This document shows positions 9,486 to 18,674 of a stretch of 64,000 nt of DNA, in pieces (the first letter of the stretch is position 1; every line of letters starts with the position of its first letter). Made by a program: the position numbers and the translations under genes. A model generated the notes under the pieces. That model saw only the letters and a list, made by a program, of their open reading frames with translations, searched no databases and was not told the DNA's origin. Source of the stretch: Herminiimonas contaminans (GTDB lineage: Bacteria > Pseudomonadota > Gammaproteobacteria > Burkholderiales > Burkholderiaceae_D); contig NZ_JADOEL010000001.1 of the NCBI RefSeq assembly GCF_015645465.1, forward strand, positions 459,555 through 523,554. Reading direction: 5' to 3'.

Positions 9486-9536
9486 AGTGAATTTCCAGTT
9501 TCAGGTGATGCAATCGCTGTAGTACGCGATCGTTAA

Positions 9537-10184
9537 TTATTGTGGTGTATCGTTCGCTTGCGTTTGATTCGGATCAACGATGAGTTTCTTTTCCTGGTGC
9601 TCCGGCGTCACGACGCCCATGGAGACGATGTATTTCAACGCTTCATCGACACTCATATCGAGTTCTACCGTATCTGCGCGCGGAATCATCAGGAAGAAAC
9701 CCGAAGTCGGGTTAGGCGTGGTCGGCACATATACGCTGACATAGTCGCCCACCAGATGATTACGCACGTCACCACCCGGCGCACCGGTCAGGAACGCGAT
9801 GGTCCAGGCTCCCTTGCGCGGGTACTCGATCAACAGCGCTTTGCGGAATGCATTACCGGACGAAGAAAACAGCGTATCCGAGACTTGTTTGACGCTGGAG
9901 TAAATCGTGTTGAATACAGGGATGCGATGCAGGATGGATTCCCACAAGGCGACAACACGATTACCGATGAAGTTACGGGTCGCGAGACCGGTCAGGAAGA
10001 TGACCAGCAAGGTCAGTATCGTACCGAGGCCAGGTATCGCAAAACCAAACAGGGCTTCCGGCCGCCAGCGCGCAGGCAGCAAGAGCAGCGACTGATCCAT
10101 CGTACCAACGATCAGGTTCAACACCCACAAAGTAATTGCGAGCGGAACCAGGATCAATAAACCGGTAACAAAATATTTACGCAT
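9537..10184 (-). CDS. DUF502 family membrane protein
   Basis: A 215-residue protein with two N-terminal transmembrane helices (YFVTGLLILVPLAITLWVLN and GLGTILTLLVIFLTGLAT), then a soluble domain with the family's conserved motifs (IPVFNTIYSSVKQV, YVPTTPNPTSG). The biochemical role of DUF502 is unknown. It is 51 bp upstream of aspS on the same strand and follows an fmdB-like gene; this order suggests co-transcription. Confidence 0.85.
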   Translation of the reverse strand: MRKYFVTGLLILVPLAITLWVLNLIVGTMDQSLLLLPARWRPEALFGFAIPGLGTILTLLVIFLTGLATRNFIGNRVVALWESILHRIPVFNTIYSSVKQVSDTLFSSSGNAFRKALLIEYPRKGAWTIAFLTGAPGGDVRNHLVGDYVSVYVPTTPNPTSGFFLMIPRADTVELDMSVDEALKYIVSMGVVTPEHQEKKLIVDPNQTQANDTPQ

Positions 10185-10234
10185 GATTTTCTACCGTAAG
10201 TAAGCTGCCGCTGCGATGCGGCACGCCGAAATTA

Positions 10235-10549
10235 TCAGGACTCCGAACTGCCTGTTGCGGCACTTGCCGCAGGTGCTGCAGCCGGGGCTGCTGGTGTTGC
10301 TGCACTATCCGCCTTGGGGGCATCCGCCGCTGTAGACGAAACCGCAGGCGCAGTCGTACCACCCTGGCCACCACGGAAATCCGTTACATACCAGCCGGTA
10401 CCCTTGAGCTGGAAACCAGCCGCAGTCAGTTGCTTTTTGAAGGTCGCCTTGCCGCAAGTCGGGCAATCGGTCAGCACTGGATCAGATATCTTTTGCAATA
10501 CATCTTTGGCAAAACCACACGCTTCGCAGCGATACGCATAAATCGGCAT
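10235..10549 (-). CDS. FmdB-family zinc-ribbon protein
   Basis: A 104-residue protein. It starts MPIYAYRCEACG and has a CxxC...CxxC zinc ribbon (CEAC and CPTC) within the first 40 residues. A segment ending GTGWYVTDFRGG follows, then about 40 residues of low-complexity Ala/Pro/Ser tail. The frame extends 9 codons further upstream, but the ATG at 10549 matches the family start. Function is unknown. Confidence 0.83.
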   Translation of the reverse strand: MPIYAYRCEACGFAKDVLQKISDPVLTDCPTCGKATFKKQLTAAGFQLKGTGWYVTDFRGGQGGTTAPAVSSTAADAPKADSAATPAAPAAAPAASAATGSSES

Positions 10550-10655
10550 GAAAAAATTCCCGCAAAAATCATCCAAAACCCTGAATTATAAAGGTTTTCT
10601 GCCCCGTTTTACCGGGGACTTGTAACTCAAGTGCCGCCACTGGCCTCACTTCAGC

Positions 10656-10940
10656 CTAAAAAGCATCCATCAGCAGGAAAGTTCCGGGCTGGCGCTGGCA
10701 GGCATCGATCAATGGAACCAGGCGACGGAAGTGTTCAGTCTGGCAATGGGCATCCAAAGCTTGTCGATCTGGCCACTCTTCTATGAAGACAAAATGGCCG
10801 GGATCCTTTTGATCGGTGTATAGATGGTAGGAAATACAATCTTTTTCAAGACGTGTTTTGGCGACCAATTCTTCGTACCACGGACGCACCGTCTCTATAT
10901 GTTCCGGCCGGATGAAATCCTGCGCGATGACTTTCAGCAT
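10656..10940 (-). CDS. Antibiotic biosynthesis monooxygenase (ABM) domain protein
   Basis: A 94-residue ferredoxin-like-fold ABM/YgiN-type protein. Conserved features include the segment KDCISYHLYTDQKDPGHFVFIEEW and a second HF motif (HCQTEHFRRLV). Members range from quinol monooxygenases to heme-degrading enzymes, so the reaction cannot be given. It starts 12 bp downstream of the polyamine-binding-protein gene on the same strand, which suggests co-transcription. Confidence 0.78.
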   Translation of the reverse strand: MLKVIAQDFIRPEHIETVRPWYEELVAKTRLEKDCISYHLYTDQKDPGHFVFIEEWPDRQALDAHCQTEHFRRLVPLIDACQRQPGTFLLMDAF

Positions 10941-10952
10941 GTTGGCAGCAAT

Positions 10953-12014
10953 TTAGCGGACACGGATTTCTGTCCAGACACGATTGAGCGCACGACGTTG
11001 TTTGCTATTCAAATCTTTCAGCATTTCCAGCTTGGCGCTTTCAGCCTTGTCGGGGAAGATTTCCCGGTTCCCGGCAATTTCCGGATTGATGAACGGCAGC
11101 GCGGCCTTGTTCGGATTGCCGGTACCCAGCATATTGGTCAATTCCGCCGAATTTTTGCCGTCCAGTACCAGATTGATGAATAGATGAGCGAGGTCAGGCC
11201 GCGGCGCATCTTTAGGGATCACCAGGCTATCGAGCGACATCGCTGCACCTTCCTTCGGCAAGGCGTGGCGGATACGGAATTTACGTCCGGCACTCTGCGC
11301 ATCCAGGTCCGCCTGGAAGATGTCACTGGAATAACCGTGCACCAGCCAGATATCCCCTACCGTCAAACCTTTGATATAGCTGGTGCCATTGAAGGCCGCC
11401 CAATACGGCTTGGCTTTCAGGATCATGTTCTTGGCTTCTTCCCAATGCTTTTCATCGGTGTCATTGATGGAATAACCGAGGTATTTCAATGCTGCCGCCA
11501 TCAATTCATTGGCTGAATCAAGCACGGTGACCTTGCCCTTGATCTTGGCCAGGATGGCAGGATCAAAAATCGCCGCCCAGCTATCCACCTTGATACCCAG
11601 CTCTTTCATCTTCTGCTCGTTATAACCGAGCATGGTGATGGTGTACGCATAAGGCACCGAGTACTGGTTACCTTTGTCGAATTCGGTATTCAGGTATTGC
11701 GGATTGAGGTTCTTGAGATTCGGCAGCTTGCTCTTGTCCAGCGGCTGCAATGCCCCCTGACGAATCAGCGACTGCAGCGCATTACCGGTCGGCACGATGA
11801 GGTCATAGCCCTTGGCACCGGCCGCCAGCTTCGCCAGCATCTCTTCATTGTCGCCATAGTAGCTTTGCACCAGCTGGCATTTACACGCCGTTTCAAAACG
11901 GCGTACCGTCTCATCCGAGATGTAATTGTTCCAGTTATACAGATGGAGCTTGCCTTGCGCCTGTGCTGATATGGCAACGAGAGCAAGCAGCAGGGTCGTG
12001 ACTATTTTTTTCAT
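10953..12014 (-). CDS. potF: Polyamine ABC transporter, periplasmic binding protein
   Basis: A 353-residue secreted protein with a cleavable signal peptide (about residues 1-19, ending AQA). The family's hallmark opening LHLYNWNNYISDETV follows it. Proteins of the PotD/PotF family bind putrescine or spermidine and deliver them to the inner-membrane permease. The gene is last of the four-part transporter unit and 30 bp downstream of the second permease gene. Putrescine versus spermidine specificity was not resolved, so the symbol is tentative. Confidence 0.88.
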   Translation of the reverse strand: MKKIVTTLLLALVAISAQAQGKLHLYNWNNYISDETVRRFETACKCQLVQSYYGDNEEMLAKLAAGAKGYDLIVPTGNALQSLIRQGALQPLDKSKLPNLKNLNPQYLNTEFDKGNQYSVPYAYTITMLGYNEQKMKELGIKVDSWAAIFDPAILAKIKGKVTVLDSANELMAAALKYLGYSINDTDEKHWEEAKNMILKAKPYWAAFNGTSYIKGLTVGDIWLVHGYSSDIFQADLDAQSAGRKFRIRHALPKEGAAMSLDSLVIPKDAPRPDLAHLFINLVLDGKNSAELTNMLGTGNPNKAALPFINPEIAGNREIFPDKAESAKLEMLKDLNSKQRRALNRVWTEIRVR

Positions 12015-12044
12015 GGCGGTCCCGGGTAAAAATCAGGAGCAGAA

Positions 12045-12824
12045 TCAGGAGCGGAATGCGCTCGGCGACAACTTGGAAGCAATCACGATCAGGAACAAGG
12101 TCAAAGCCATCAACAGGGTGGAAACCGCATTCACTTCCGGCGTCACTGCGATCTTGATCATCGAATAGATTTGCAGTGGCAAGGTCGAGGTATTCGCACC
12201 CGCGGTAAAGAAGGTAATCACAAAATCGTCGATAGACAGCGTGAAGGCCATCAACGCCCCCGCCAGCACACCCGGCATGATCAATGGCAAAGTCACACGG
12301 CGGAAGGCCTGCAACGGCGTCGCACCACAATCGCGCGCCGCTTCGGTCAGGCTCTCATCCATACCACTCAGGCGCGAACGCACGACGATGGCGACAAAGC
12401 CCATGCTGAAAGCAATATGCGCCAGCGTCACCGACAACATACCCAGTGTCAGATTCAGCATGACGAAGAAAATCAGCAAGGACACACCAACCAGGATTTC
12501 AGGTATCGCGATCGGCGTCAGCACCAGCACCTGCAATACACGACTCTTGTAACGATGCAGCGCAAAACCCGCCATCGTGCCCAAGGCGGTCGATACCAGA
12601 CTGGAAACCAGCGCAATGATCAGCGAGTTGCCTGCTGCCTGCAGCATCTCCTTATTGGCAAACAGGGTGCGATACCAGTCCAGCGTAAATCCGACCCACT
12701 CCGCATTCAGGCGCGAATCGTTAAACGAATAGACCACCACGATCGCCAGCGGTACGTACAGGAAAGCATAGACCAACACCACCGCCAGGGTCAGCCCTAT
12801 CGAATGAGGACGCGTCTTATGCAT
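12045..12824 (-). CDS. potI: Polyamine ABC transporter, permease subunit (PotI/PotC type)
   Basis: A 259-residue inner-membrane permease with about six transmembrane segments. The cytoplasmic EAA loop that docks with the ATPase is visible (EAARDCGATPLQAFRRVTLPLI, about residues 160-180). It overlaps the end of the preceding permease gene by 8 bp, consistent with translational coupling. Confidence 0.88.
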   Translation of the reverse strand: MHKTRPHSIGLTLAVVLVYAFLYVPLAIVVVYSFNDSRLNAEWVGFTLDWYRTLFANKEMLQAAGNSLIIALVSSLVSTALGTMAGFALHRYKSRVLQVLVLTPIAIPEILVGVSLLIFFVMLNLTLGMLSVTLAHIAFSMGFVAIVVRSRLSGMDESLTEAARDCGATPLQAFRRVTLPLIMPGVLAGALMAFTLSIDDFVITFFTAGANTSTLPLQIYSMIKIAVTPEVNAVSTLLMALTLFLIVIASKLSPSAFRS

Positions 12825-13740
12825 GCTTCCTCCGTGGGCGTGCCAGCAATGCGGCCAGGCCAGCCGCTGCCAACGCTGCCAGTGTCAGCATGATGGACAG
12901 CACGCTGCCGAAGGGCCAGTCGCGCGACTCGAGGAATTGCTGCTTGATGACATTACCTATCATCAGGCCGCCGGTACCACCCAGAATGTCGGACACCGCA
13001 AAGATACCCAGCGCAGGAATAAACACCAGCGCCGCACCGGCATACACACCCGGCAAGGAAAGCGGGAAAGTCACGCGCCAGAAGATCTGCCACTTGCCTG
13101 CACCCAGGTCTTGCGCCGCATCCAGCAAGGCCGGATCGTGCTTCTCCAGATTCGCATACAGCGGCAAGACCATAAACGGCAAATGCACATACACCAGGCC
13201 GACGATCACAGCGAAGCCGCTATACAGCAGTGTCACAGGCTCGAAACCAAATACGTCCAGCACCGCGTTCAGGCCACGCGTGATCAGTGATTGCGGACCC
13301 AACAAAATCATCCACGCATAAATGCGGATCAGGAAGTTACTCCAGAACGGCAGGATGACCAGCAAGATCAGCAGGTTGCGCCATTTTTGCGGGCTGCGCG
13401 CAATCAGCAGCGCGACCGGATACGCCATCACCAGACAAGCCAGCGTGGTCACGATCGCATATAAAAACGACTTCAGGAAAACCCAGGTATAGATAAAACT
13501 GGTGAAGAACGGCTCAAAGTTTTCCAGTGTCAGATTGAGTGCGCCGCCTGCATCGAACAGTGGCGCCAGGCCACCGTAATCGCCAGGGAAGCGGAACGAT
13601 GCAAACACCATGATCAGTGTCGGCACCGCAAAGAAGAAAATCAGGTACAGCAGCGGCGGCCCGCTGATCAACCAGCGCGCCAGACCACCCTTGCCGCTCA
13701 CCGGCTTGCTGCTTGCAGGTGTAACCACTGCGTCAGACAT
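12817..13740 (-). CDS. potH: Polyamine ABC transporter, permease subunit (PotH/PotB type)
   Basis: A 307-residue permease with several transmembrane helices and an EAA-type loop (DAAQDLGAGKWQIFWRVTFPL). I chose the ATG at 13740 rather than the upstream in-frame ATG at 13776, which lies deeper inside the ATPase gene. From 13740 the gene overlaps potG by 8 bp, the same spacing as the potH-potI junction. Confidence 0.87.
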   Translation of the reverse strand: MSDAVVTPASSKPVSGKGGLARWLISGPPLLYLIFFFAVPTLIMVFASFRFPGDYGGLAPLFDAGGALNLTLENFEPFFTSFIYTWVFLKSFLYAIVTTLACLVMAYPVALLIARSPQKWRNLLILLVILPFWSNFLIRIYAWMILLGPQSLITRGLNAVLDVFGFEPVTLLYSGFAVIVGLVYVHLPFMVLPLYANLEKHDPALLDAAQDLGAGKWQIFWRVTFPLSLPGVYAGAALVFIPALGIFAVSDILGGTGGLMIGNVIKQQFLESRDWPFGSVLSIMLTLAALAAAGLAALLARPRRKHA

Positions 13741-14833
13741 GGTCCACTTCCGGCAGGAAATGCCCGGCATCGACACGCCAGGCTACGTCCACCGCATCGC
13801 CGACTTCAAAGAAGCGCGGACGACCGATGGCCGAATTCGCCAGCATGGTTTCTATGCGCACGCCGCCTTCAGTTTCGACGATGTAGACAGTCACGCCACC
13901 CATATACAGCAACTCTTTGACGTAACCATCAAAGTGGTTCTCGTCCGCCACGCCCCGCACTATTTCGGCGCTGACCTGCGTCTTTTCGGGGCGCAGGGCT
14001 ATCGTCCCTTTGCTGCCAACTGTCACGCCTGGCGAGGTAAAGGCCTTAACCTCACCCATGCCCGGCACATCCAGCCACATCATGTCGCCATTGATCCTGG
14101 TCACGACACCATCAAACAGATTACAGGTACCGATAAAGTCAGCCACGAAGCGGCTGCGCGGGTAGCTATAAATACGGGTAGGTTCATCCAGCTGCTCGAC
14201 CTGGCCTTTATTCATCACCGCAATCCGGTGCGACAAAGCCAGCGCTTCGGCCTGGTCATGCGTGACGTAGATAAAGGTAATGCCGACTTCTTTTTGCAGG
14301 TTGATCAATTCAATCTGCATCTGTTCGCGCAACTGTGCATCGAGTGCCGACAAGGGTTCATCCAGCAACAGCAATTTAGGATGTGTCACCAGTGCCCGTG
14401 CAATCGACACCCGTTGACGTTGTCCGCCAGACAGCTCATGCGGATAACGCGCAGCGAAACCGGTGAGGCGCACGTCTTCCAGCGCTTCTTCGACTTTTTT
14501 CTGGATCTCGGCTTTAGGGGTATTTGCCATTTCCAGCGGGAAGGCAATATTGCCGCCCACCGTCATATGTGGGAACAAAGCGTAGTTCTGGAATACGGTA
14601 CGCACCGGACGCTGTTCAGGCGGCACGCCGGTCAGGTCGACACCATCCAGCAGGATTTGCCCTGCATCAGGCACATCGAAGCCTGCGATCATGCGCAAGA
14701 GTGTCGTCTTACCGCAGCCCGAAGGTCCGAGCAAAGTAAAGAACTCACCCGCCTCTATCGAGAGACTGATGTTGTCGACTACGGTGTTGTCGCCGAAGCG
14801 ACGAATGAGATTGCGAATTTCGAGGAGCGCCAT
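13733..14833 (-). CDS. potG: Polyamine ABC transporter, ATP-binding subunit
   Basis: A 366-residue ABC ATPase, first gene of the unit. Walker A is GPSGCGKTT (about residues 36-44), the signature LSGGQRQRVSIARA, Walker B LLLLDEPLSALD, and the H-loop YVTHDQ. A C-terminal TOBE domain follows. The ATG at 14833 fits the family N-terminus (MALLEIRN) and has an AGGA upstream; 26 additional in-frame codons upstream do not resemble the family. Confidence 0.9.
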   Translation of the reverse strand: MALLEIRNLIRRFGDNTVVDNISLSIEAGEFFTLLGPSGCGKTTLLRMIAGFDVPDAGQILLDGVDLTGVPPEQRPVRTVFQNYALFPHMTVGGNIAFPLEMANTPKAEIQKKVEEALEDVRLTGFAARYPHELSGGQRQRVSIARALVTHPKLLLLDEPLSALDAQLREQMQIELINLQKEVGITFIYVTHDQAEALALSHRIAVMNKGQVEQLDEPTRIYSYPRSRFVADFIGTCNLFDGVVTRINGDMMWLDVPGMGEVKAFTSPGVTVGSKGTIALRPEKTQVSAEIVRGVADENHFDGYVKELLYMGGVTVYIVETEGGVRIETMLANSAIGRPRFFEVGDAVDVAWRVDAGHFLPEVDHV

Positions 14834-14992
14834 CTTGTCCTGGGCCGGGGCTGCAAGGGATAGATACAAAAACCGGGGCAATTGTAGCAAATAGCGCGCC
14901 TGATTTCTCAAAAATGGCGCATCAGAACCAGGACTGTCGCGGCTGACGGCTCGGCGGGGGAAAACCAGCCCAACTGGACAGCGGAGCCGGAC

Positions 14993-15409
14993 TCAGGCGA
15001 TGGCGCGACGGGCTGCTTCGATATCCTGCAGAAACCTCTCTTTATCGCGCGGGGAAATCAGCAACATCCGACCTTTACCGTAATCGATACGCAAGCGGTC
15101 CAGCGACAGCGCCGGACTGGAAAGTGGATTGTTGCTGGGCGTGATGCTTTTGATATCAGCCAGAGGTACGACCCATTTGAATGGGCCACTTTGCGCCAAC
15201 AGATGTGTAGCCTGCAAAGTGTAGCGGGTAGAAAACAGCAGCCACAGTGGCAGGCCGACGCCGACTACTGCGATCAGTACTGCCACCCCGGTAGCGCCGG
15301 TGGTACCTGCGGCCATCGTCTGCACGGCCGAATACAAGGCTGCCAGCGCGGCGAAGGCGAGTACGACGAACAACCAGACATCAACTTTGGAACGATAGAT
15401 CGTAGGCAT
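14993..15409 (-). CDS. Small membrane protein with bacterial PH-like domain
   Basis: A 138-residue protein with two adjacent transmembrane segments near the N-terminus (WLFVVLAFAALAALYSAVQT and VAVLIAVVGVGLPLWLLF). A domain resembling the bacterial PH (bPH) family follows (PLADIKSITPSNNPLSSPALSLDRL, then ISPRDKERF). The ATG at 15409 has a strong AGGGGG site; upstream frame extension overlaps ubiB and is unlikely. It lies 31 bp downstream of ubiB, probably in the same operon. Function unknown. Confidence 0.75.
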   Translation of the reverse strand: MPTIYRSKVDVWLFVVLAFAALAALYSAVQTMAAGTTGATGVAVLIAVVGVGLPLWLLFSTRYTLQATHLLAQSGPFKWVVPLADIKSITPSNNPLSSPALSLDRLRIDYGKGRMLLISPRDKERFLQDIEAARRAIA

Positions 15410-15440
15410 TACTGCCCCCTGTAAATATGTTTTTACTGCT

Positions 15441-17006
15441 TTATCCACCTATAAAGGTAAAAAACACCAGCGTCAAAATCCCGCCAGCAACCAGGCCGCC
15501 ACCGAAGTAGACCGCGACGCCGAGCAAGAGATTAGTGCGCTTCTGTTCTTCCAGCAAGCGTCTGATCAGTTCCGTATTGTCATGCTGCGGCTGCGAAGCC
15601 TGGGTCAAAGCCTGATGCGCCAAGCGCGGCAATTGCGGCAGCAGCTTGCTGTAACGCGGTGCTTCAGCTTTCAGGTTTTCCCACAGGCCGCGCCAGCCGA
15701 CTTGCTCGTTCATCCAGTTTTCCAGATAAGGCTTAGCGGTTTTCCACAAATCCAGTTCCGGATCGAGCTGACGTCCGAGCCCCTCAACGTTGAGCAAAGT
15801 CTTTTGCAACAGCACCAGTTGCGGCTGCACTTCGACATTGAAACGACGTGAAGTCTGGAACAGCCGCAGCAAGACCTGACCAAATGAAATCTCACTCAAG
15901 GGCCGGTCAAAAATAGGTTCGCAGCATGCACGCACTGCCGATTCCAGTTCGTCGACACGCGTGTCTTTCGGGGCCCAGCCTGATTCAATATGTGCTTCCG
16001 CGACGCGCTTATAGTCACGACGGAAGAAGGCAAGGAAGTTTTGCGACAGGTAATCCTTGTCGAAGTCGTTCAGCGTACCGACGATGCCGAAGTCCAATGC
16101 GATATAGCTGCCGAACGTCGCAGGCTCGACCGATACCTGGATATTTCCAGGATGCATATCGGCATGGAAGAAACCATCGCGGAAGACTTGCGTAAAGAAA
16201 ATTTCCACGCCATCACGAGAAAGCTCCTTCAGGTCGACACCAGCCGCTATCAGTCTGTCGGTCTGCGAGATCGGGATACCAACCATGCGTTCCATCACGA
16301 TTACCGAAGTCGAGCAGTAATCCCAGAACATTTCCGGCACGACCAGTAAAGTAGAGTTAGCAAAGTTGCGACGCAACTGACTGCCATTGGCCGCTTCGCG
16401 CATGAGGTCGAGTTCGTCGTGCAGGTATTTATCGAATTCGGCGACCACTTCTTTAGGTTTCAGGCGTTTGCCGTCTGCCCACATACGCTCTACCAGGCCA
16501 GCCAGTATGTGCATGAGCGCGACGTCTTCATCGATGGATTTCTTGATGCCTGGGCGCAGGACTTTGATAGCGACATCCTTGCCGCTTTTCAGGCGACCGA
16601 AGTGTACTTGCGCGATGGATGCGGATGCGACCGGCACCGGATCAAATTCGGCAAACAGGACATCAGGATGTGCGCCCAATGACTTAATGATTTGTGCAAT
16701 TGCCAGTTCGGACGAGAACGGCGGTACGCGATCCTGCAGGCGCGCCAGCTCATCAGCAATATCGATAGGCATCAGGTCGCGACGGGTCGACAGCACCTGG
16801 CCGAATTTAACGAAGATAGGACCGAGGTCTTCCAGTGCGCGACGCAAACGGATCGCACGTGGTGCGGACAAGTCGCGCCAGAACATGACTTGATTGATGA
16901 ATTTGGCAGTACGTGGAATCGCCAGGCCGGAGATGGCTATTTCATCGAGTCCGTAACGCAGGGCGACACGGATGATTTTCAAGACGCGAAGAAATTTCAA
17001 TATCAT
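15441..17006 (-). CDS. ubiB: Ubiquinone biosynthesis atypical kinase/ATPase
   Basis: A 521-residue member of the ABC1/ADCK/UbiB family. It shows the KxGQ motif (KFGQ, residues 67-70), the invariant-type lysine (VAIKVL, about 148), the catalytic loop HADMHPGN (281-288) and DFG (305-307). Hydrophobic C-terminal segments anchor it in the membrane. UbiB is needed for the aerobic and anaerobic ubiquinone pathway, probably by extracting lipid intermediates using ATP. It overlaps ubiJ by 4 bp. Confidence 0.95.
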   Translation of the reverse strand: MILKFLRVLKIIRVALRYGLDEIAISGLAIPRTAKFINQVMFWRDLSAPRAIRLRRALEDLGPIFVKFGQVLSTRRDLMPIDIADELARLQDRVPPFSSELAIAQIIKSLGAHPDVLFAEFDPVPVASASIAQVHFGRLKSGKDVAIKVLRPGIKKSIDEDVALMHILAGLVERMWADGKRLKPKEVVAEFDKYLHDELDLMREAANGSQLRRNFANSTLLVVPEMFWDYCSTSVIVMERMVGIPISQTDRLIAAGVDLKELSRDGVEIFFTQVFRDGFFHADMHPGNIQVSVEPATFGSYIALDFGIVGTLNDFDKDYLSQNFLAFFRRDYKRVAEAHIESGWAPKDTRVDELESAVRACCEPIFDRPLSEISFGQVLLRLFQTSRRFNVEVQPQLVLLQKTLLNVEGLGRQLDPELDLWKTAKPYLENWMNEQVGWRGLWENLKAEAPRYSKLLPQLPRLAHQALTQASQPQHDNTELIRRLLEEQKRTNLLLGVAVYFGGGLVAGGILTLVFFTFIGG

Positions 17007-17593
17007 TGCTTACTGCCCTTCAGCTTTTCGATCCGCTTCGCGAGTCGTGCCACATCATCACGCAATTTAGTCACTTCTGCGGTAAAGCCGGTGACTGCCT
17101 GCGGACGGATTAATAGGGGATTTTCTTCCAGAAAGTATTCGGCGATGTTTTCTGTGACGGACTGATGCAACGCTTTGGCCGTGTTCACAGCAGTATGCAC
17201 GCCTGACACGATGCGGGTAGCGGCAATATCGCCCACTACCTTGCTCAGGTCATCTTCCGCTTCCCAGCGCAAGGACTGGCTCAGTTGCGAGATGGTGTTG
17301 GCAAAATCAGCATCGCCTTCGATTTTGACGTATGAAAACGCACGTTCCCGATTCTGCATGATCAGCGGCAAATCGGATGGCTGCATGCGTATCGTCACAG
17401 TCGGTATATCGTCCGCTGCGGCCGTCTCCACCATGCCATCGGCGCTGACTTTCAGGCGCACTGCCAGTACACCGCCGTCCAGCACTGCCACCTTGCCGGC
17501 ATGCGGCATCAACTTGGCACGGGCCCACGCTTCCTGCGCAAGCAGGTGGTTAATCGCGGCAGGGAATATGTGGGCAGGAGAAAGAGATGTCAT
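17003..17593 (-). CDS. ubiJ: Ubiquinone biosynthesis accessory factor, SCP2 domain
   Basis: A 196-residue protein with an SCP2-like lipid-binding domain in the N-terminal half and a C-terminal coiled-coil-like helix ([20 protein letters not shown]). UbiJ binds ubiquinone intermediates and scaffolds the soluble Ubi complex. The frame opens at a TTG (17599), but the ATG at 17593 is the likely start. A complete intrinsic terminator ends 4 nt upstream of that ATG, leaving no room for a ribosome binding site. The 4-bp overlap with ubiB indicates coupling. Confidence 0.88.
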   Translation of the reverse strand: MTSLSPAHIFPAAINHLLAQEAWARAKLMPHAGKVAVLDGGVLAVRLKVSADGMVETAAADDIPTVTIRMQPSDLPLIMQNRERAFSYVKIEGDADFANTISQLSQSLRWEAEDDLSKVVGDIAATRIVSGVHTAVNTAKALHQSVTENIAEYFLEENPLLIRPQAVTGFTAEVTKLRDDVARLAKRIEKLKGSKQ

Positions 17594-17597
17594 CGTC

Positions 17598-17637
17598 AAA
17601 AAAACAAAGCCGCCAGTGAACCATTCACGGGCGGCTT
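17598..17637 (-). terminator. Intrinsic terminator directly abutting the ubiJ start
   Basis: On the minus strand a stem of GCCGCC-c-GTGAA paired with TTCAC-t-GGCGGC (one mismatch, 3-nt loop) is followed by TTTGTTTTTTT. This is a strong terminator for the upstream Tim44-like gene. Its U-tract stops only 4 nt before the ubiJ ATG. Confidence 0.88.
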
Positions 17638-17738
17638 CAAGTTTAGCAGTTTGCTGCGTGGCGTCGCTAACTATCTACATGGCAAGTCGGAACTGACTGA
17701 CAACCGGATAGCGCAATTCCCTGCTTTTGTTACGTTAA

Positions 17739-18662
17739 TTACTGCGGTAATTGCTGAATACCAGCCAATACCCAACCGCCATTGCCAGTAACTGGCTTGG
17801 ACAGGTTCCATGCTTCGGTGAATGGCTCGGTCGGAGCGTAATCAGCTTCACGGATCAGACCGCTGAACTTGATGCTGGCGATGTAATCATTGCCAACGGT
17901 CTCTACACCGTAGAACTCTGCATCCAGGGTCACAACGTCCGTCACGTTCGCAGTTGCACCGCGTTCCTGCAATTGCAATTTCAGTTCTGCAAACATTTCC
18001 GGCGTGGTGAATTCACGGATATCGTTGATATCAGCTTTATCCCATGCAGCTTGCAGGCGGATGAAGTAGGTTTTTGCATTGCGGATGAACGACTCAACAT
18101 CGAAATCGGCAGGCAAATCATTAGCCGCGCCGTATGCAGCACCGGATGCCATAGGCGCTGCCGATTGCAGGGCCGAAGGCTGGTTCTGATTCAGGCCCGA
18201 ACCGATATCAGGTGTGCTGTTCTTGGCCGAGTAACCGTTCGCGAACGAAGGTTGCGCGCCGTTGCCAGCGTTTTTGCCTTTGATCATGCGGTAGATGAAC
18301 ATCGCTGCGAATGCGAACAGGGCCACCATCAGGATGGTGCTGATCATGCTGGCCAATGCGCCGCCGATACCCAGGTGCGACAACAGTGCGCCCAGACCCA
18401 GGCCGAGCAATGCGCCGCCGAGGATGTTTTTCATCATGCTAGGTTTAGCCGCTGCAGCAGCACCTGCGCCAGCCGCAGCAGGTGCTGCTGCAGGTTTGGA
18501 AGCGCTGCTTGCCGACGAAGATTGAGCCGGAGCCGGACGCTGGAAGCTTTGCGATTGCTTACCAAAAGAACCGCCGCCACCCATACGCTTGGCTTCCGCT
18601 TCTACAGCGATGAAGGTCATCGAACTGACCATCACTGCGATTGCCAAAAGTAATTTCTTCAT
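17739..18662 (-). CDS. Tim44-like domain membrane protein in the ubi cluster
   Basis: A 307-residue protein with an N-terminal signal sequence (about residues 1-24, ending VEAEA). A Gly/Ser/Ala-rich low-complexity stretch follows, then one or two hydrophobic segments (about 78-128, GGALLGLGLGALLSHLGIGGALASMI and the following helix), and a C-terminal Tim44-like domain (FIRNAKTYFIRLQAAWDKADINDIREFTTPEMF). The mitochondrial Tim44 domain binds membranes; the bacterial role is unknown. It lies 12 bp downstream of ubiE and is closed off by a terminator before ubiJ. Confidence 0.83.
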   Translation of the reverse strand: MKKLLLAIAVMVSSMTFIAVEAEAKRMGGGGSFGKQSQSFQRPAPAQSSSASSASKPAAAPAAAGAGAAAAAKPSMMKNILGGALLGLGLGALLSHLGIGGALASMISTILMVALFAFAAMFIYRMIKGKNAGNGAQPSFANGYSAKNSTPDIGSGLNQNQPSALQSAAPMASGAAYGAANDLPADFDVESFIRNAKTYFIRLQAAWDKADINDIREFTTPEMFAELKLQLQERGATANVTDVVTLDAEFYGVETVGNDYIASIKFSGLIREADYAPTEPFTEAWNLSKPVTGNGGWVLAGIQQLPQ

Positions 18663-18674
18663 AATGCTCGTCTC

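Noticed and set aside
10602..10617. Short GC stem (CCCCG/CGGGG) upstream of the fmdB-like gene
   Set aside because: Only 5 bp with an interrupted T-run on the minus strand; too weak to call a terminator.
13610..14863. 417-codon plus-strand frame opposite potG
   Set aside because: Antisense to an ABC ATPase with all motifs; no recognisable domain in its own translation.
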